Below are positions 17,627 through 24,151 of a stretch of DNA of 24,151 nucleotides, piece after piece. Source of the DNA: an uncultured Eubacteriales bacterium (GTDB lineage: Bacteria > Bacillota > Clostridia > Christensenellales > CAG-138). The notes under the pieces are model-generated. The model searched no databases and was not told where the DNA came from. It saw nothing but the letters and a program-made list of their open reading frames with translations. Each line of letters begins with the position of its first letter. The stretch's first letter is position 1. The stretch is taken from positions 1 through 24,151 of the forward strand of contig UQYI01000027.1 of assembly GCA_900545265.1 (NCBI GenBank), in the 5' to 3' direction. Made by a program: the position numbers and the translations under genes.

Positions 17627-18340
17627 TTACTGGCCGGCGGCCTTTTTTACCAGACTGTCATGCTCGGCATCGGAAAGCCCCAGCACATGGGAGCTGCTGC
17701 CGGAAAAGTACAGGCAGGCCCGGCTGCTTCCGTCCCATTGTAAGGAGGCGGCTATGGGCTGTCCGTCTATCAGAGCGGTGACGGCGATCTTATAAAAACT
17801 GTTCTGGCTGCCCAGCCAGGCGGTCATGGCGGCGGCATCGGCAGCTCCCGAGGGGGTCAGGTGTGCGTGGCCGCTGCCTTCTTCGTACAGAAGCGTACAG
17901 GTGGCGCCGGTGGCGCAGTTGGTGACCGTCAAACTTTCCCCGCTTTGAAGCCGGCTTTTTACCGTATCCCAGGGAAGGGCTTCCCCTGTGACTGAAAAAT
18001 AGCTGCTCTGAGCCGTAAAGGTCAGTGGAATAGTGGCTTCAAACGGCTTGATTGGAGCATTTGTGCTATACAGAGCCGTCAGTGCTTCCGGCTCCATACG
18101 GCCTGTGGGACTTTGTCCGGCGGCGGCCTGATAGCTTTGGACGAACCGCTGGGTAAGACTTTGATAACTGCCAGTGGATTTGTAGGTGTTGTAACCCAGA
18201 TCCATCAGGCGGGTTTGCAGACGCACTACGTCCTCTCCTTTGCTGCCCTTATCCAGAAGTTCCAAGGAGCGGCCGTAGACGGCTAAAGCCCCTGTACAAA
18301 GAATGCTCCCTATCAGAAGCAAAAAGATCTTGCGTTTCAT
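17627..18340 (-). CDS. exported protein with peptidoglycan-binding domain
   Basis: A 237-residue protein. The N-terminus (KRK, then LFLLLIGSILCTGALA-like hydrophobic run to about residue 22) is a signal peptide or anchor. A PG_binding_1 domain follows at about 32-95, with LDKGSKGEDVVRLQTRLMDLGY and the repeat-end pattern GRMEPEALTAL. The C-terminal ~130 residues resemble an unnamed clostridial domain that often follows such modules, ending CLYFSG...HVLGLSDAEHDSLVKKA. The stronger family versions have extra His residues in this stretch, so activity is doubtful here. It probably works at the cell wall. The start codon has no well-spaced ribosome binding site, and a TATAAT lies only 6 nt before it. 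Confidence 0.7.
   Translation of the reverse strand: MKRKIFLLLIGSILCTGALAVYGRSLELLDKGSKGEDVVRLQTRLMDLGYNTYKSTGSYQSLTQRFVQSYQAAAGQSPTGRMEPEALTALYSTNAPIKPFEATIPLTFTAQSSYFSVTGEALPWDTVKSRLQSGESLTVTNCATGATCTLLYEEGSGHAHLTPSGAADAAAMTAWLGSQNSFYKIAVTALIDGQPIAASLQWDGSSRACLYFSGSSSHVLGLSDAEHDSLVKKAAGQ
17632..17648 (+). terminator. terminator of the rlmA-like gene, inside the neighbour's 3' coding end
   Basis: GGCC-GGC-GGCC followed by T6, 8 nt past the rlmA stop. The stem is short (4 bp). The same bases code for the last residues of the convergent gene. Confidence 0.45.
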
Positions 18341-18360
18341 GCCTTCATTATATAGGGGAA

Positions 18361-18389
18361 TTGCGCAGGGTGGAAGAGTGTAGTATACT
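18361..18389 (+). promoter_or_regulatory. promoter of the small zinc-ribbon gene
   Basis: TTGCGC (18361-18366), 17-nt spacer, TATACT (18384-18389), about 48 nt before the start codon. Confidence 0.6.
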
Positions 18390-18436
18390 GAATTTACAAA
18401 ATAGATCCATTGGAGACAGATCCGGGAGGCAATAAA

Positions 18437-18709
18437 ATGCGTTGCAGCTGCAAGATTTGCGGTACTTATATGGTCCAGCGGGAACGCGGGGTAGAAAGCG
18501 GATGCGTGTGCCCTCAGTGCTTTAATGTGTGTACGGCCTGCATCAGTCCGGCCGGGGGCAGACCCTTGAGCCCGGAGGCACTAAAGGAGGCATACTTTTT
18601 TGGCCGGTTTGAAGGAGATGATGCTCCCATAGGCGCACAGGCAGAAGCAGACGGTGCAGATACGACGATGGATAAAAGCCCCATGAGGCCGGAGGAATAT
18701 ATAGATTGA
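18437..18709 (+). CDS. small zinc-ribbon-like protein, function unknown
   Basis: A 90-residue protein with eight cysteines in the first 35 residues (3, 5, 8, 23, 25, 28, 32, 35), including CxxC pairs CKIC, CPQC and CTAC: a treble-clef or rubredoxin-like metal site. The second half is acidic and low-complexity, ending MRPEEYID. GGGAGG lies 7 nt before the ATG at 18437; an in-frame TTG at 18410 lacks such a site. No partner gene is evident, as the left neighbour is divergent and the right side is decayed DNA. I do not recognise a named family. Confidence 0.7.
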   Translation: MRCSCKICGTYMVQRERGVESGCVCPQCFNVCTACISPAGGRPLSPEALKEAYFFGRFEGDDAPIGAQAEADGADTTMDKSPMRPEEYID

Positions 18710-18784
18710 ATAGAAATAGCCGGGAACCTTGTTCTTCATACAGTGCTCGCTTACGCTGTGCATGACGAGATGCAGTAGCTGTAA

Positions 18785-18922
18785 AACATAGCAGATGGAA
18801 AGCAAGTCCTGGTGAGTGGCAGTCTGGATCGCACGGAATTCTTTTTGCAGCAGTTTGTCGAGGCGGGTATTGTTGCTGCGGTGGTCGATCAGGATAATTG
18901 TTTTTATAAGTTAAGTGCGTGA
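18785..18922 (+). pseudogene. orphan C-terminal gene fragment
   Basis: An open stretch of 45 codons with protein-like content (KQVLVSGSLDRTEFFLQQF, then VEAGIVAAVVDQDNCFYKLSA) ends in TGA, but has a stop just upstream and no start or ribosome binding site. It looks like the tail of a larger gene. The remainder of 18710-19088 holds no intact gene, only the promoter and leader of the next gene. Confidence 0.35.
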
Positions 18923-18949
18923 TGGGCACGAGATAGATGCTCTGACATC

Positions 18950-18978
18950 TTGACACAGGAAACAGGGTTTGCTACTAT
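18950..18978 (+). promoter_or_regulatory. strong promoter of the methyltransferase gene
   Basis: Consensus TTGACA (18950-18955), 17-nt spacer, TACTAT (18973-18978), giving a leader of about 100 nt. Confidence 0.8.
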
Positions 18979-19015
18979 ACGGACGAAAGAGTCGAATCTT
19001 ATTCATAATTGGAAC

Positions 19016-19066
19016 AGCCGCAGAAATGCGGCTTCTCATATGATATGGGGTTAGTTATATCTAACC
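19016..19066 (+). other. two tandem hairpins in the methyltransferase leader
   Basis: AGCCGCA-GAAA-TGCGGCT (19016-19033) is a 7-bp stem capped by a GNRA tetraloop. GGTTAG-TTATAT-CTAACC (19049-19066) is a 6-bp stem ending 8 nt before the AGAGGGG ribosome binding site. Neither has a U tract, so they are not terminators. Confidence 0.5.
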
Positions 19067-19088
19067 GAAAAATCAGAGGGGAATAAAA

Positions 19089-19787
19089 GTGGAACGAAAA
19101 GAAGCCATTCGCAGTGCTTACCGGCTGACAGGCAGCAACAGCTTTTATGACGGCATGATCACCTGTACCACGCTGAGCGGGAAAGCGGTGTGCGGCCTGG
19201 TGTGGGATATGGACAAGACGGAATGTGACGCTTATCGGGAAAAGGCGTTGTCCGGTATTCCGGAGCATTTCTCCGGAAGACTACTGGATGTACCAGTGGG
19301 AACGGGTATTCTGACCATGCCGGTTTATCAGACCTTGCCGGAGGCGGACATCACCTGCCTTGATTACTCAGCGGATATGATGGGGCAGGCACAGGAAAAG
19401 GCAAAACGTCTGCATCTAAAGAATGTAACCTTCCAACAGGGAGACGTGGGCGCGCTCCCGCATGAGGACGGCACGTTTGACGTTGTTTTGTCGCTGAACG
19501 GCTTTTATGCATTTCCTAACAAGGAGGCCGCTTATCGGGAAGTTTTTCGGGTACTGAAGCCCGGCGGGACATTCTGCGGCTGCTTTTATGTAAAGGGAGA
19601 GCATAAGCGAACCGACTGGTTCATCCGGCACGCTTACGAAAAAGCGGGTTTCTTTACGCCGCCCTATGAGACGGTCTCCAGCCTGAAAGTGCGGTTGGAG
19701 AGGATGTATGCGGATGTGAATATGGGCAGTATGAAAAGCATTGTCTGGTTTTGCTGCCGCAAACAGCATAATGCTGCTTGGAACTAA
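19089..19787 (+). CDS. class I SAM-dependent methyltransferase
   Basis: A 232-residue protein of the UbiE/COQ5-like Methyltransf_11 type. SAM motif I is LLDVPVGTGILT, with Pro-Val replacing the usual Gly-x at the second and third positions. The acidic motif is CLDYSADMM, motif III QQGDVGALPHEDGTFDVV, and the post-motif FRVLKPGGTFCG is typical. The start is GTG at 19089, supported by AGAGGGG 7 nt upstream. The substrate is unknown; small-molecule methyltransferases of this kind often act on quinones, lipids or xenobiotics. The next gene (a broken alpha/beta hydrolase) starts 11 nt after the stop with a strong ribosome binding site, so the two once formed an operon. Confidence 0.85.
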   Translation: MERKEAIRSAYRLTGSNSFYDGMITCTTLSGKAVCGLVWDMDKTECDAYREKALSGIPEHFSGRLLDVPVGTGILTMPVYQTLPEADITCLDYSADMMGQAQEKAKRLHLKNVTFQQGDVGALPHEDGTFDVVLSLNGFYAFPNKEAAYREVFRVLKPGGTFCGCFYVKGEHKRTDWFIRHAYEKAGFFTPPYETVSSLKVRLERMYADVNMGSMKSIVWFCCRKQHNAAWN

Positions 19788-19798
19788 GGAGTATCAAC

Positions 19799-20242
19799 AT
19801 GGAGATCAAACAATTTGGCGTTTAAAAGGGTAAGAAAATCATGCTGCTGCATGGAAATCTCATGTGCTGGCGGCAGTTTGAGGACGTGATTCCATTGCTG
19901 GAAAATACGTATTGCGTGTATGCCGTCAGCTTCGATGGCTTTGACGGAACGGGAGAGATCACCTACACCACAGCACAGGAGCAGGCTCATAAGCTGGAAG
20001 TCTATATCAGAGAAAACTGCGGTGGACATCTGAACGTTCTGTTTGCCGAGTCTCTTGGCTGTGGCCCGGCGATCCTGCTGAAATCATCTCCACAGGTTCA
20101 AATCGACCACATGATCCTCAGCGGACCGGAATATCTGGACTTCGGCATCCTGAATATAACAAGCGGACACACATCCGGCATTTTGTACTCTACATCCCCG
20201 CCGGTGCCGTGGCGGCGTGGCTGTGTACGCTTCTTTGAATAA
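19799..20242 (+). pseudogene. alpha/beta hydrolase pseudogene: early stop and lost C-terminus
   Basis: AAGGAG and ATG at 19799 open a frame (MEIKQFGV) that stops at codon 9 (TAA, 19823-19825). The same frame then reads KGKKIMLLHGNLMCWRQF, the N-terminal oxyanion HG motif of alpha/beta hydrolases, and continues through FDGFDGTGEI and the nucleophile elbow FAESLGCGPA to about 20153. Changing that one stop (for example AAA to TAA) would restore the N-terminus. After YLDFGIL the sequence leaves the family; at 20158-20235 another frame reads HFVLYIPAGAVAAWLCTLL, apparently the tail of an unrelated membrane protein. The catalytic Asp/His half is missing. Internal initiation at the ATG of 19841 could give only a truncated product. 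Confidence 0.75.
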
Positions 20243-20284
20243 GTATATGAGGCCCAAATAATATGTCATTAAGTAAAGACAAGA

Positions 20285-20488
20285 CGATCTCTTTTTATTG
20301 AACAAGCTGCGAAGCGCAGAAAAGTTTTCTCCATTCTCTCGCTGGCCGTTCGTGCCATCGTTGACGGCAATGAAGCGTACATCATAGTGGAATATGTGGG
20401 TATCAAAGCATTTCAACCAAATGACAACAGGGGTATCCCATCCACGAGAATTGCTGACGAGAGACATTGCGATTGAAACAGCGTGCAT
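20285..20488 (-). pseudogene. fragment resembling a large serine recombinase
   Basis: On the minus strand, 20386-20354 encodes YDVRFIAVNDG, the hallmark strand of the catalytic domain of large serine (resolvase/invertase) recombinases of the conjugative-transposon class. It is followed by GENFSALRSLFN, which parallels the usual GDNDF-(T/S)-P-F-R-N-(I/L)-(F/I)-N. The residues before it do not match in the same frame, and no start, catalytic Ser or DNA-binding domain is present, so it is a degraded piece. It supports a past mobile element in 18710-20590. The rest of 20243-20650 holds no intact gene. Confidence 0.5.
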
Positions 20489-20586
20489 TCAATCAACGTG
20501 GAGAGTCTTTACAATGCTGAAAAATGTTTTTGTAATCGGATGTATCTGTTTATCTTTCGGCGGCCATTGAGGGAACTGCGCAAATT

Positions 20587-20613
20587 GAAAACAGCGTGAC
20601 TTCAAGCACGCTG
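20587..20613 (-). terminator. terminator of the alaS operon
   Basis: Read on the minus strand: CAGCGTG, 8-nt loop, CACGCTG, TTTTC. It lies about 40 nt past the GNAT stop. A third copy of CAGCGTG (20634-20640, + strand) could form an alternative stem with the same arm. Confidence 0.65.
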
Positions 20614-20650
20614 CTTTAGTAAAAAGCCCGAGGGCAGCGTGAGAGAATCA

Positions 20651-21169
20651 TTACAGATTCATCTCATACAAATCGAACAGCGGGATATCTTCGATACCCC
20701 GGAGCAGATCTGCCGTACCGGCATAAGTAAACCCCATTTTCTCATACAGGCGGATGGCGGGAACATTGCCGGGTACCACATCCAGACGGATAGCCTTGTA
20801 TCCATTTTTGCGGGCATATTGGATGCATAGTGCTACCATTTTGCTGCCGATACCTTGTCCATAGCAGGCAGGTGATACAGCAAGCGTATGGAGCACAAGA
20901 TATTCTCCTTGCCGCAGGGAACTTGCCCAGGAAACGGCTTCATACCGACCGCCCGGTTCTTCGTTGAGTACTACGGCGCCCACCGGACACCCATTTTCTG
21001 TGCATATGAACTGAGTTCCAGCCTGTATGCAGGATCGGATGCTGTCTCGGCAGGGGTAATCAGAATGCCATTTAGGATAGTTGACATGGGATTCCAGGTA
21101 TTTCACAGCCTGTGCATATAAAGAAGTGAGGACATCCAGGTCCTCAGGTCCGCATACAATCAATTCCAT
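20651..21169 (-). CDS. GNAT family N-acetyltransferase
   Basis: A 172-residue single-domain acetyltransferase. The acetyl-CoA motif A is VLHTLAVSPACYGQGIGSKM, with Q-G-I-G as the Q/RxxGxG/A element. Downstream, IRLDVVPGNVPAIRLYEKMGF completes the fold. The N-terminal half contains the sequence KWHSDYPCRDSI, common in a GNAT subgroup annotated only as hypothetical in Clostridia. The substrate is not predictable. It is the last gene of a minus-strand operon, starting 3 nt after the stop of the DUF695/RraB-like gene, so translational coupling is likely; its own ribosome binding site is weak. Terminator downstream. Confidence 0.87.
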   Translation of the reverse strand: MELIVCGPEDLDVLTSLYAQAVKYLESHVNYPKWHSDYPCRDSIRSCIQAGTQFICTENGCPVGAVVLNEEPGGRYEAVSWASSLRQGEYLVLHTLAVSPACYGQGIGSKMVALCIQYARKNGYKAIRLDVVPGNVPAIRLYEKMGFTYAGTADLLRGIEDIPLFDLYEMNL

Positions 21170-21172
21170 GGG

Positions 21173-21901
21173 CTAAGAGTCCGCCAGCTGCACTTTGTCC
21201 AGCAGACCGTCCAGAGGAGCGGCTGCCTCGATGGCGCGGGCCGTAAGTCGATTCAGAGAAGGAAGTTCCAGCGTGGCATAGCCGTATACCAGGCAGCAAT
21301 CCGGATGTGTGGTGCTTTTGCCAAGAAAGCTTTGTCCCGGGGTCAATCCGCAGCGCAGAGCACCATGTAAAAAAGCACTGCGATCCTCCGGATTCATAAA
21401 GGCCATGGTCAGGGACATTCGCCGGACAAAACCGGGTTCGTCCCCCTTACGGTGGAGACTCTCCAGAAAAGCGGCATTCTCTACAGATTGCAGGCGCCGG
21501 TCATCAGGGTACAGAAAACGGTAATAGGTGGCAAAGCGTTCTTCCCAGGCATGGCCGCAAGTCGCCGCCAATCCTTTCTGTTCCAGACACAGGGCCGAAA
21601 ACTCCTGAATAATAGCCGTTTCGGATGTATAAAAATACATACAGCGCAGGGAATCCGTAAACACACTGCCTACGAAAATGGTTGGACCGGAAAGTTTATT
21701 TACCAGTTTTTTTCGAAAGAGATTGAACAGATACTGCTCCCGGGCGCTGAACTTCTTTGCCTGAGGAGACAGAGGAGAAACGGATACAGCGATCAGCTGC
21801 GTATAGGAAAGAACAGGGAGCAGGTTCCAGTACTGCATATCCACCCGGAACGTTGCTCTCTGTTCTTTATAGGTCCATTCGTAAGTCAGCCAGTCCGTCA
21901 T
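21173..21901 (-). CDS. DUF695 / RraB-like two-domain protein
   Basis: A 242-residue soluble protein. The first ~125 residues (WLTYEWTYKEQRATFRVD, then LPVLSYTQLIAVSVSP) look like the DUF695 domain. The last ~110 (SVENAAFLESLHRKGDEPGFVRRMSLTMAFMNPEDRSAFLHGAL and on) have the spacing of RraB/DUF1260, where a Leu-rich start is followed by GD...R.v...F....R..F. RraB in E. coli binds and inhibits RNase E. Clostridia have different RNase complements, so the same role cannot be assumed. It begins 7 nt after alaS and ends 3 nt before the GNAT gene, so it is in the alaS operon. Domain calls are by eye. Confidence 0.6.
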   Translation of the reverse strand: MTDWLTYEWTYKEQRATFRVDMQYWNLLPVLSYTQLIAVSVSPLSPQAKKFSAREQYLFNLFRKKLVNKLSGPTIFVGSVFTDSLRCMYFYTSETAIIQEFSALCLEQKGLAATCGHAWEERFATYYRFLYPDDRRLQSVENAAFLESLHRKGDEPGFVRRMSLTMAFMNPEDRSAFLHGALRCGLTPGQSFLGKSTTHPDCCLVYGYATLELPSLNRLTARAIEAAAPLDGLLDKVQLADS

Positions 21902-21908
21902 GGACAGC

Positions 21909-23705
21909 TCAATCCTTCACCAGCACAGCCTTGATCCGGCGGACACCGGAAGAAGAAGCTTCTTCTTTTTTGATGACAAAGTGCCCCAGATCCCCGGTAT
22001 TCTGAGCGTGGGGGCCGCCGCAGATCTCTTTGGAGAAATCTCCCATGGAGTAGACCTTGACCTTTTCACCGTATTTGTTATCAAACAGACCGATAGCACC
22101 CTGGGCTTTTGCTTCAGCTACGGTCATCTCTTCGCAGGTGATGGGAAGCTTGGCTTCTATCTCTTTGTTTACCAGATCTTCCACTGCTTTGATCTCTTCG
22201 GGGGTCAGCTTGCGGGGGAAGCTGAAGTCGAAACGCAGGCGCTCTGCCGTGATGTTGCTGCCTTTCTGCTGGACGGAATCATCGTGAAGCACCTGACGCA
22301 GTGCAGCATGGAGCAAATGGGTAGCGGAATGCAGGGCAGTGGTGGCTTCCTGATGGTCAGCCAGGCCGCATTCAAAACGTTGAGCGGAGCCGACCTGAGA
22401 TTTCTTCTGGTGCTCGGCAAATGCGGCTTTGAAGCCTTCAATATCTACCTTCAGACTCTGTTCCTGAGCAAGTTCCTGGGTAAACTCAATGGGGAACCCA
22501 TAGGTATCGTACAGATGGAAGGCCTCTACACCGTCTATAAGGTCGCCCTGCAGGTTTTTGGCCACCTTGTTGAATTCCTTAATGCCCTTCTTGAGCGTGT
22601 CGGCAAAGCGGTTTTCTTCCCGGCGGAGTTCGGTGAGCACCTTTTCGCGGTTCTCCTCCAGTTCGGGATAAAATTTGCCGTACTGATCAATGACGGCGGA
22701 AGCGATCTCACACAGACCATACCGGGGAATGTTCAGCTGCATGGCGTAACGGATACTGCGGCGGATAAGACGGCGCAGGATATAGCCCTGATCTACGTTG
22801 GAAGGAGTCACGCCCCGCTGATCGCCCAGAATAAAGGTGGAGCAGCGGATATGATCGGCAATGATTCGGAAGGCTTTGATCGTTTCAGGACTGTCCTTAT
22901 AATTCTTGTGAGAAAGCTTGGCGATAATGGCAATGATCCCGGCAAAAGCATCCGTATCAAAAACGCTCTCTACCCCCTGCAGCGTGGCGATAGTCCGGTC
23001 AAGGCCCATGCCCGTATCTACATTTTTCTGAGTCAGAGGCTCAAACTTGCCCTCCGCCACCTTGTTGTATTCCATAAATACATTGTTCCAGATCTCCAGA
23101 TACTTGTGGCAGTCGCAGCCGGCATGACAGTCGGGGCCGCAGGGTTCTGCGCCGGTATCGTAGAAAATCTCCGTATCCGGGCCGCAGGGACCGGTAAGTC
23201 CGGCAGGTCCCCACCAGTTGTGCTTTTTGGGCAGATATACGATATGAGAGAGATCTGCGCCCATCTCTACCCAGCGGTCGTGAGATACGGTGTCGCGAGG
23301 ACAGTCGGCGTCTCCTTCAAAGCAGGTAAAGAAGAGCTTTTCTTTGGGGATACCCAGCCACTTTTCGTCCGTAAGAAATTCCCAGCTGTAAGCGATGGAT
23401 TCCTTCTTAAAATAGTCGCCCAAAGACCAGTTACCCAGCATCTCAAAGAAGGTACAGTGGGAAGTGTCGCCTACTTCGTCAATATCCCCGGTACGCACAC
23501 ACTTCTGGACATCGGTAAGGCGGGTACCGGCCGGATGCTTCTGCCCCATAAGATAAGGAACGAGGGGATGCATGCCCGCAGTGGTAAACAAAACAGTGGG
23601 GTCATTCTCAGGGATCAGAGAAGCGCTGGGGATTACCGCATGTCCTTTGGACTTAAAGAAATCAAGGTAGAGCTGACGCAGCTCCGTACTTGCGAGATTA
23701 CGCAT
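21909..23705 (-). CDS. alaS: alanine--tRNA ligase, short form lacking the C-Ala domain
   Basis: Charges tRNA-Ala. The class II catalytic core carries the family N-terminus (STELRQLYLDFFKSKGH), motif 2 region (TFFEMLGNWSLGDYFK), and DTGMGLDR of motif 3. A tRNA-recognition helical part follows (VDQGYILRRLIRRSIRY). The editing domain has the zinc-site HSATHLLH and CGGPHAQNTGDLG, which deacylates Ser- and Gly-tRNA-Ala; the usual CGGTH is CGGPH here. At 598 residues it is ~270 shorter than the standard ~870-residue enzyme and ends right after the editing domain (GVRRIKAV), so the dimerising C-Ala domain is absent. Short AlaRS of this type occurs in some Clostridia. AAGGAGGAAAGT precedes the ATG. 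No T-box leader is present. Confidence 0.95.
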   Translation of the reverse strand: MRNLASTELRQLYLDFFKSKGHAVIPSASLIPENDPTVLFTTAGMHPLVPYLMGQKHPAGTRLTDVQKCVRTGDIDEVGDTSHCTFFEMLGNWSLGDYFKKESIAYSWEFLTDEKWLGIPKEKLFFTCFEGDADCPRDTVSHDRWVEMGADLSHIVYLPKKHNWWGPAGLTGPCGPDTEIFYDTGAEPCGPDCHAGCDCHKYLEIWNNVFMEYNKVAEGKFEPLTQKNVDTGMGLDRTIATLQGVESVFDTDAFAGIIAIIAKLSHKNYKDSPETIKAFRIIADHIRCSTFILGDQRGVTPSNVDQGYILRRLIRRSIRYAMQLNIPRYGLCEIASAVIDQYGKFYPELEENREKVLTELRREENRFADTLKKGIKEFNKVAKNLQGDLIDGVEAFHLYDTYGFPIEFTQELAQEQSLKVDIEGFKAAFAEHQKKSQVGSAQRFECGLADHQEATTALHSATHLLHAALRQVLHDDSVQQKGSNITAERLRFDFSFPRKLTPEEIKAVEDLVNKEIEAKLPITCEEMTVAEAKAQGAIGLFDNKYGEKVKVYSMGDFSKEICGGPHAQNTGDLGHFVIKKEEASSSGVRRIKAVLVKD

Positions 23706-23744
23706 ACTTTCCTCCTTAATATGTAGAAAAATGCCATGAAAAAT

Positions 23745-23773
23745 ATTTTACTAAAAAGACTTGCTTTTGTCAA
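23745..23773 (-). promoter_or_regulatory. promoter of the alaS operon
   Basis: Minus strand: TTGACA (23773-23768), 17 nt, TAAAAT (23750-23745), with a leader of only about 35 nt. The short leader leaves no room for a T-box riboswitch. Confidence 0.85.
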
Positions 23774-23821
23774 TCGGATGTGTTAGCATACTGCAAGTTC
23801 GCGGGAGACCTTCATCCCTCT

Positions 23822-23896
23822 GCAAAAACATCAAAAAAGTTTTTTTGAAAAAAATCAAAAAAAGGTGTTGACAAAGCGGAGGAGAGCGGGTATACT
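23822..23896 (+). promoter_or_regulatory. rRNA operon promoter with A/T-tract upstream region
   Basis: TTGACA (23868-23873), 17 nt, TATACT (23891-23896), both near consensus. From 23822 to 23862 the upstream DNA is phased A and T tracts (A5, A6, T7, A7, A7), the layout of an UP element or intrinsic bend that boosts rRNA promoters. The start site would be near 23903. The intergenic region 23706-24091 holds only this and the divergent alaS promoter. Confidence 0.9.
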
Positions 23897-23902
23897 GAGG
23901 AA

Positions 23903-24091
23903 GCTGTCGCGAGGGACGGGCCGCGAGGCTGGGCCGGAGAGAGACAGCAGGGCACCTTGAAAACTATATAGTGCAACAACAAACAAGCCAGTTGATTCAA
24001 GTAAAATTGGACAACAAGAAACGCAATTTAATTGAGACGACCAAGCGTAAAAAGAAGAACCAGTCGGCAGGGAGACCTGCTGAAATAGATT
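23903..24091 (+). other. rRNA leader with processing and antitermination sequences
   Basis: The leader includes ACCTTGAAAACTATATAG (23952-23969), the type of sequence found before 16S genes in Firmicutes, and a hairpin GCAGG-GAGA-CCTGC (24067-24080, GNRA loop) just before the 16S 5' end. Pairing with the 3' flank of 16S for RNase III processing cannot be tested because the operon is cut. Confidence 0.6.
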
Positions 24092-24151
24092 AAACTCAAG
24101 AGTTTGATCCTGGCTCAGGACGAACGCTGGCGGCGTGCCTAACACATGCAA
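24092..24151 (+). rRNA. rrs: 16S ribosomal RNA, 5' end only
   Basis: AGAGTTTGATCCTGGCTCAG at 24099-24118 is the universal 16S 5' region (E. coli positions 8-27), followed by GACGAACGCTGGCGGCGTGC and CTAACACATGCAA, a Firmicutes-like sequence. Position 1 is placed at 24092 by counting back from there. It continues past the window edge. Confidence 0.98.

Noticed and set aside
21900..23726. 608-codon plus-strand ORF opposite alaS
   Set aside because: Shadow of alaS; His/Phe/Leu-rich sequence without motifs.
23706..23867. T-box riboswitch in front of alaS
   Set aside because: The leader is only about 35 nt and has no T-box sequence or terminator; a plain promoter sits there.

Overview
The window reads as chromosome of a low-to-mid GC Gram-positive bacterium, most likely a gut-type Clostridia (Firmicutes). 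The reasons are the strong Shine-Dalgarno sequences (AGGAGG/GGAG types), vegetative promoters with 17-nt spacers, intrinsic terminators, a DUF1540 protein, an ABC-F gene with an attenuator-like leader, a short clostridial-style AlaRS, and the 16S rRNA 5' end. Placement below class level is not supported by what I can read here.

Layout, left to right (+ strand unless stated). 1-411: tail of a possible structured RNA, then a Cys-rich DUF1540 gene with a terminator. 584-6263: recF-gyrB-gyrA from one clear promoter, with no dnaA/dnaN directly upstream. 6335-11018: a three-gene operon coding for a large lipoprotein with three lamin-tail domains and a CotH kinase domain, a VTC-type polyphosphate polymerase-fold protein, and a four-helix DUF4956 membrane protein. 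This is the most interesting unit in the window. 11050-11213: a tRNA-Lys(CUU) with its own promoter and terminator. 11256-13606: an AT-richer accessory patch with a GNAT gene, a pair of competing hairpins, an unrecognised gene broken by two compensating frameshifts, and a small acidic hypothetical.

13630-16707 (- strand): cca followed by an ABC-F ATPase gene. The ABC-F gene has its own promoter inside the end of cca, a 3-codon leader ORF, an antiterminator segment and a terminator hairpin, which together look like drug-responsive attenuation. 16759-18709: rlmA-like rRNA methyltransferase (+), an exported peptidoglycan-binding-domain protein (-) and a small zinc-ribbon protein (+).

18710-20650: a decayed region with a methyltransferase gene, an alpha/beta hydrolase pseudogene with an early stop and a lost C-terminus, and a fragment resembling a large serine recombinase. 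It looks like the scar of a former mobile element. 20651-23773 (- strand): alaS (short form, no C-Ala domain), a DUF695/RraB-like gene and a GNAT gene as an operon with its own promoter. 23822-24151: rRNA operon promoter with strong upstream A/T tracts, leader, and the first ~60 nt of 16S rRNA.

Functional themes: DNA replication and topology (recF, gyrB, gyrA), translation and RNA maturation (tRNA-Lys, cca, rlmA, alaS, rrn, ABC-F), and a cell-surface phosphorylation/polyphosphate module (CotH-VTC-DUF4956).
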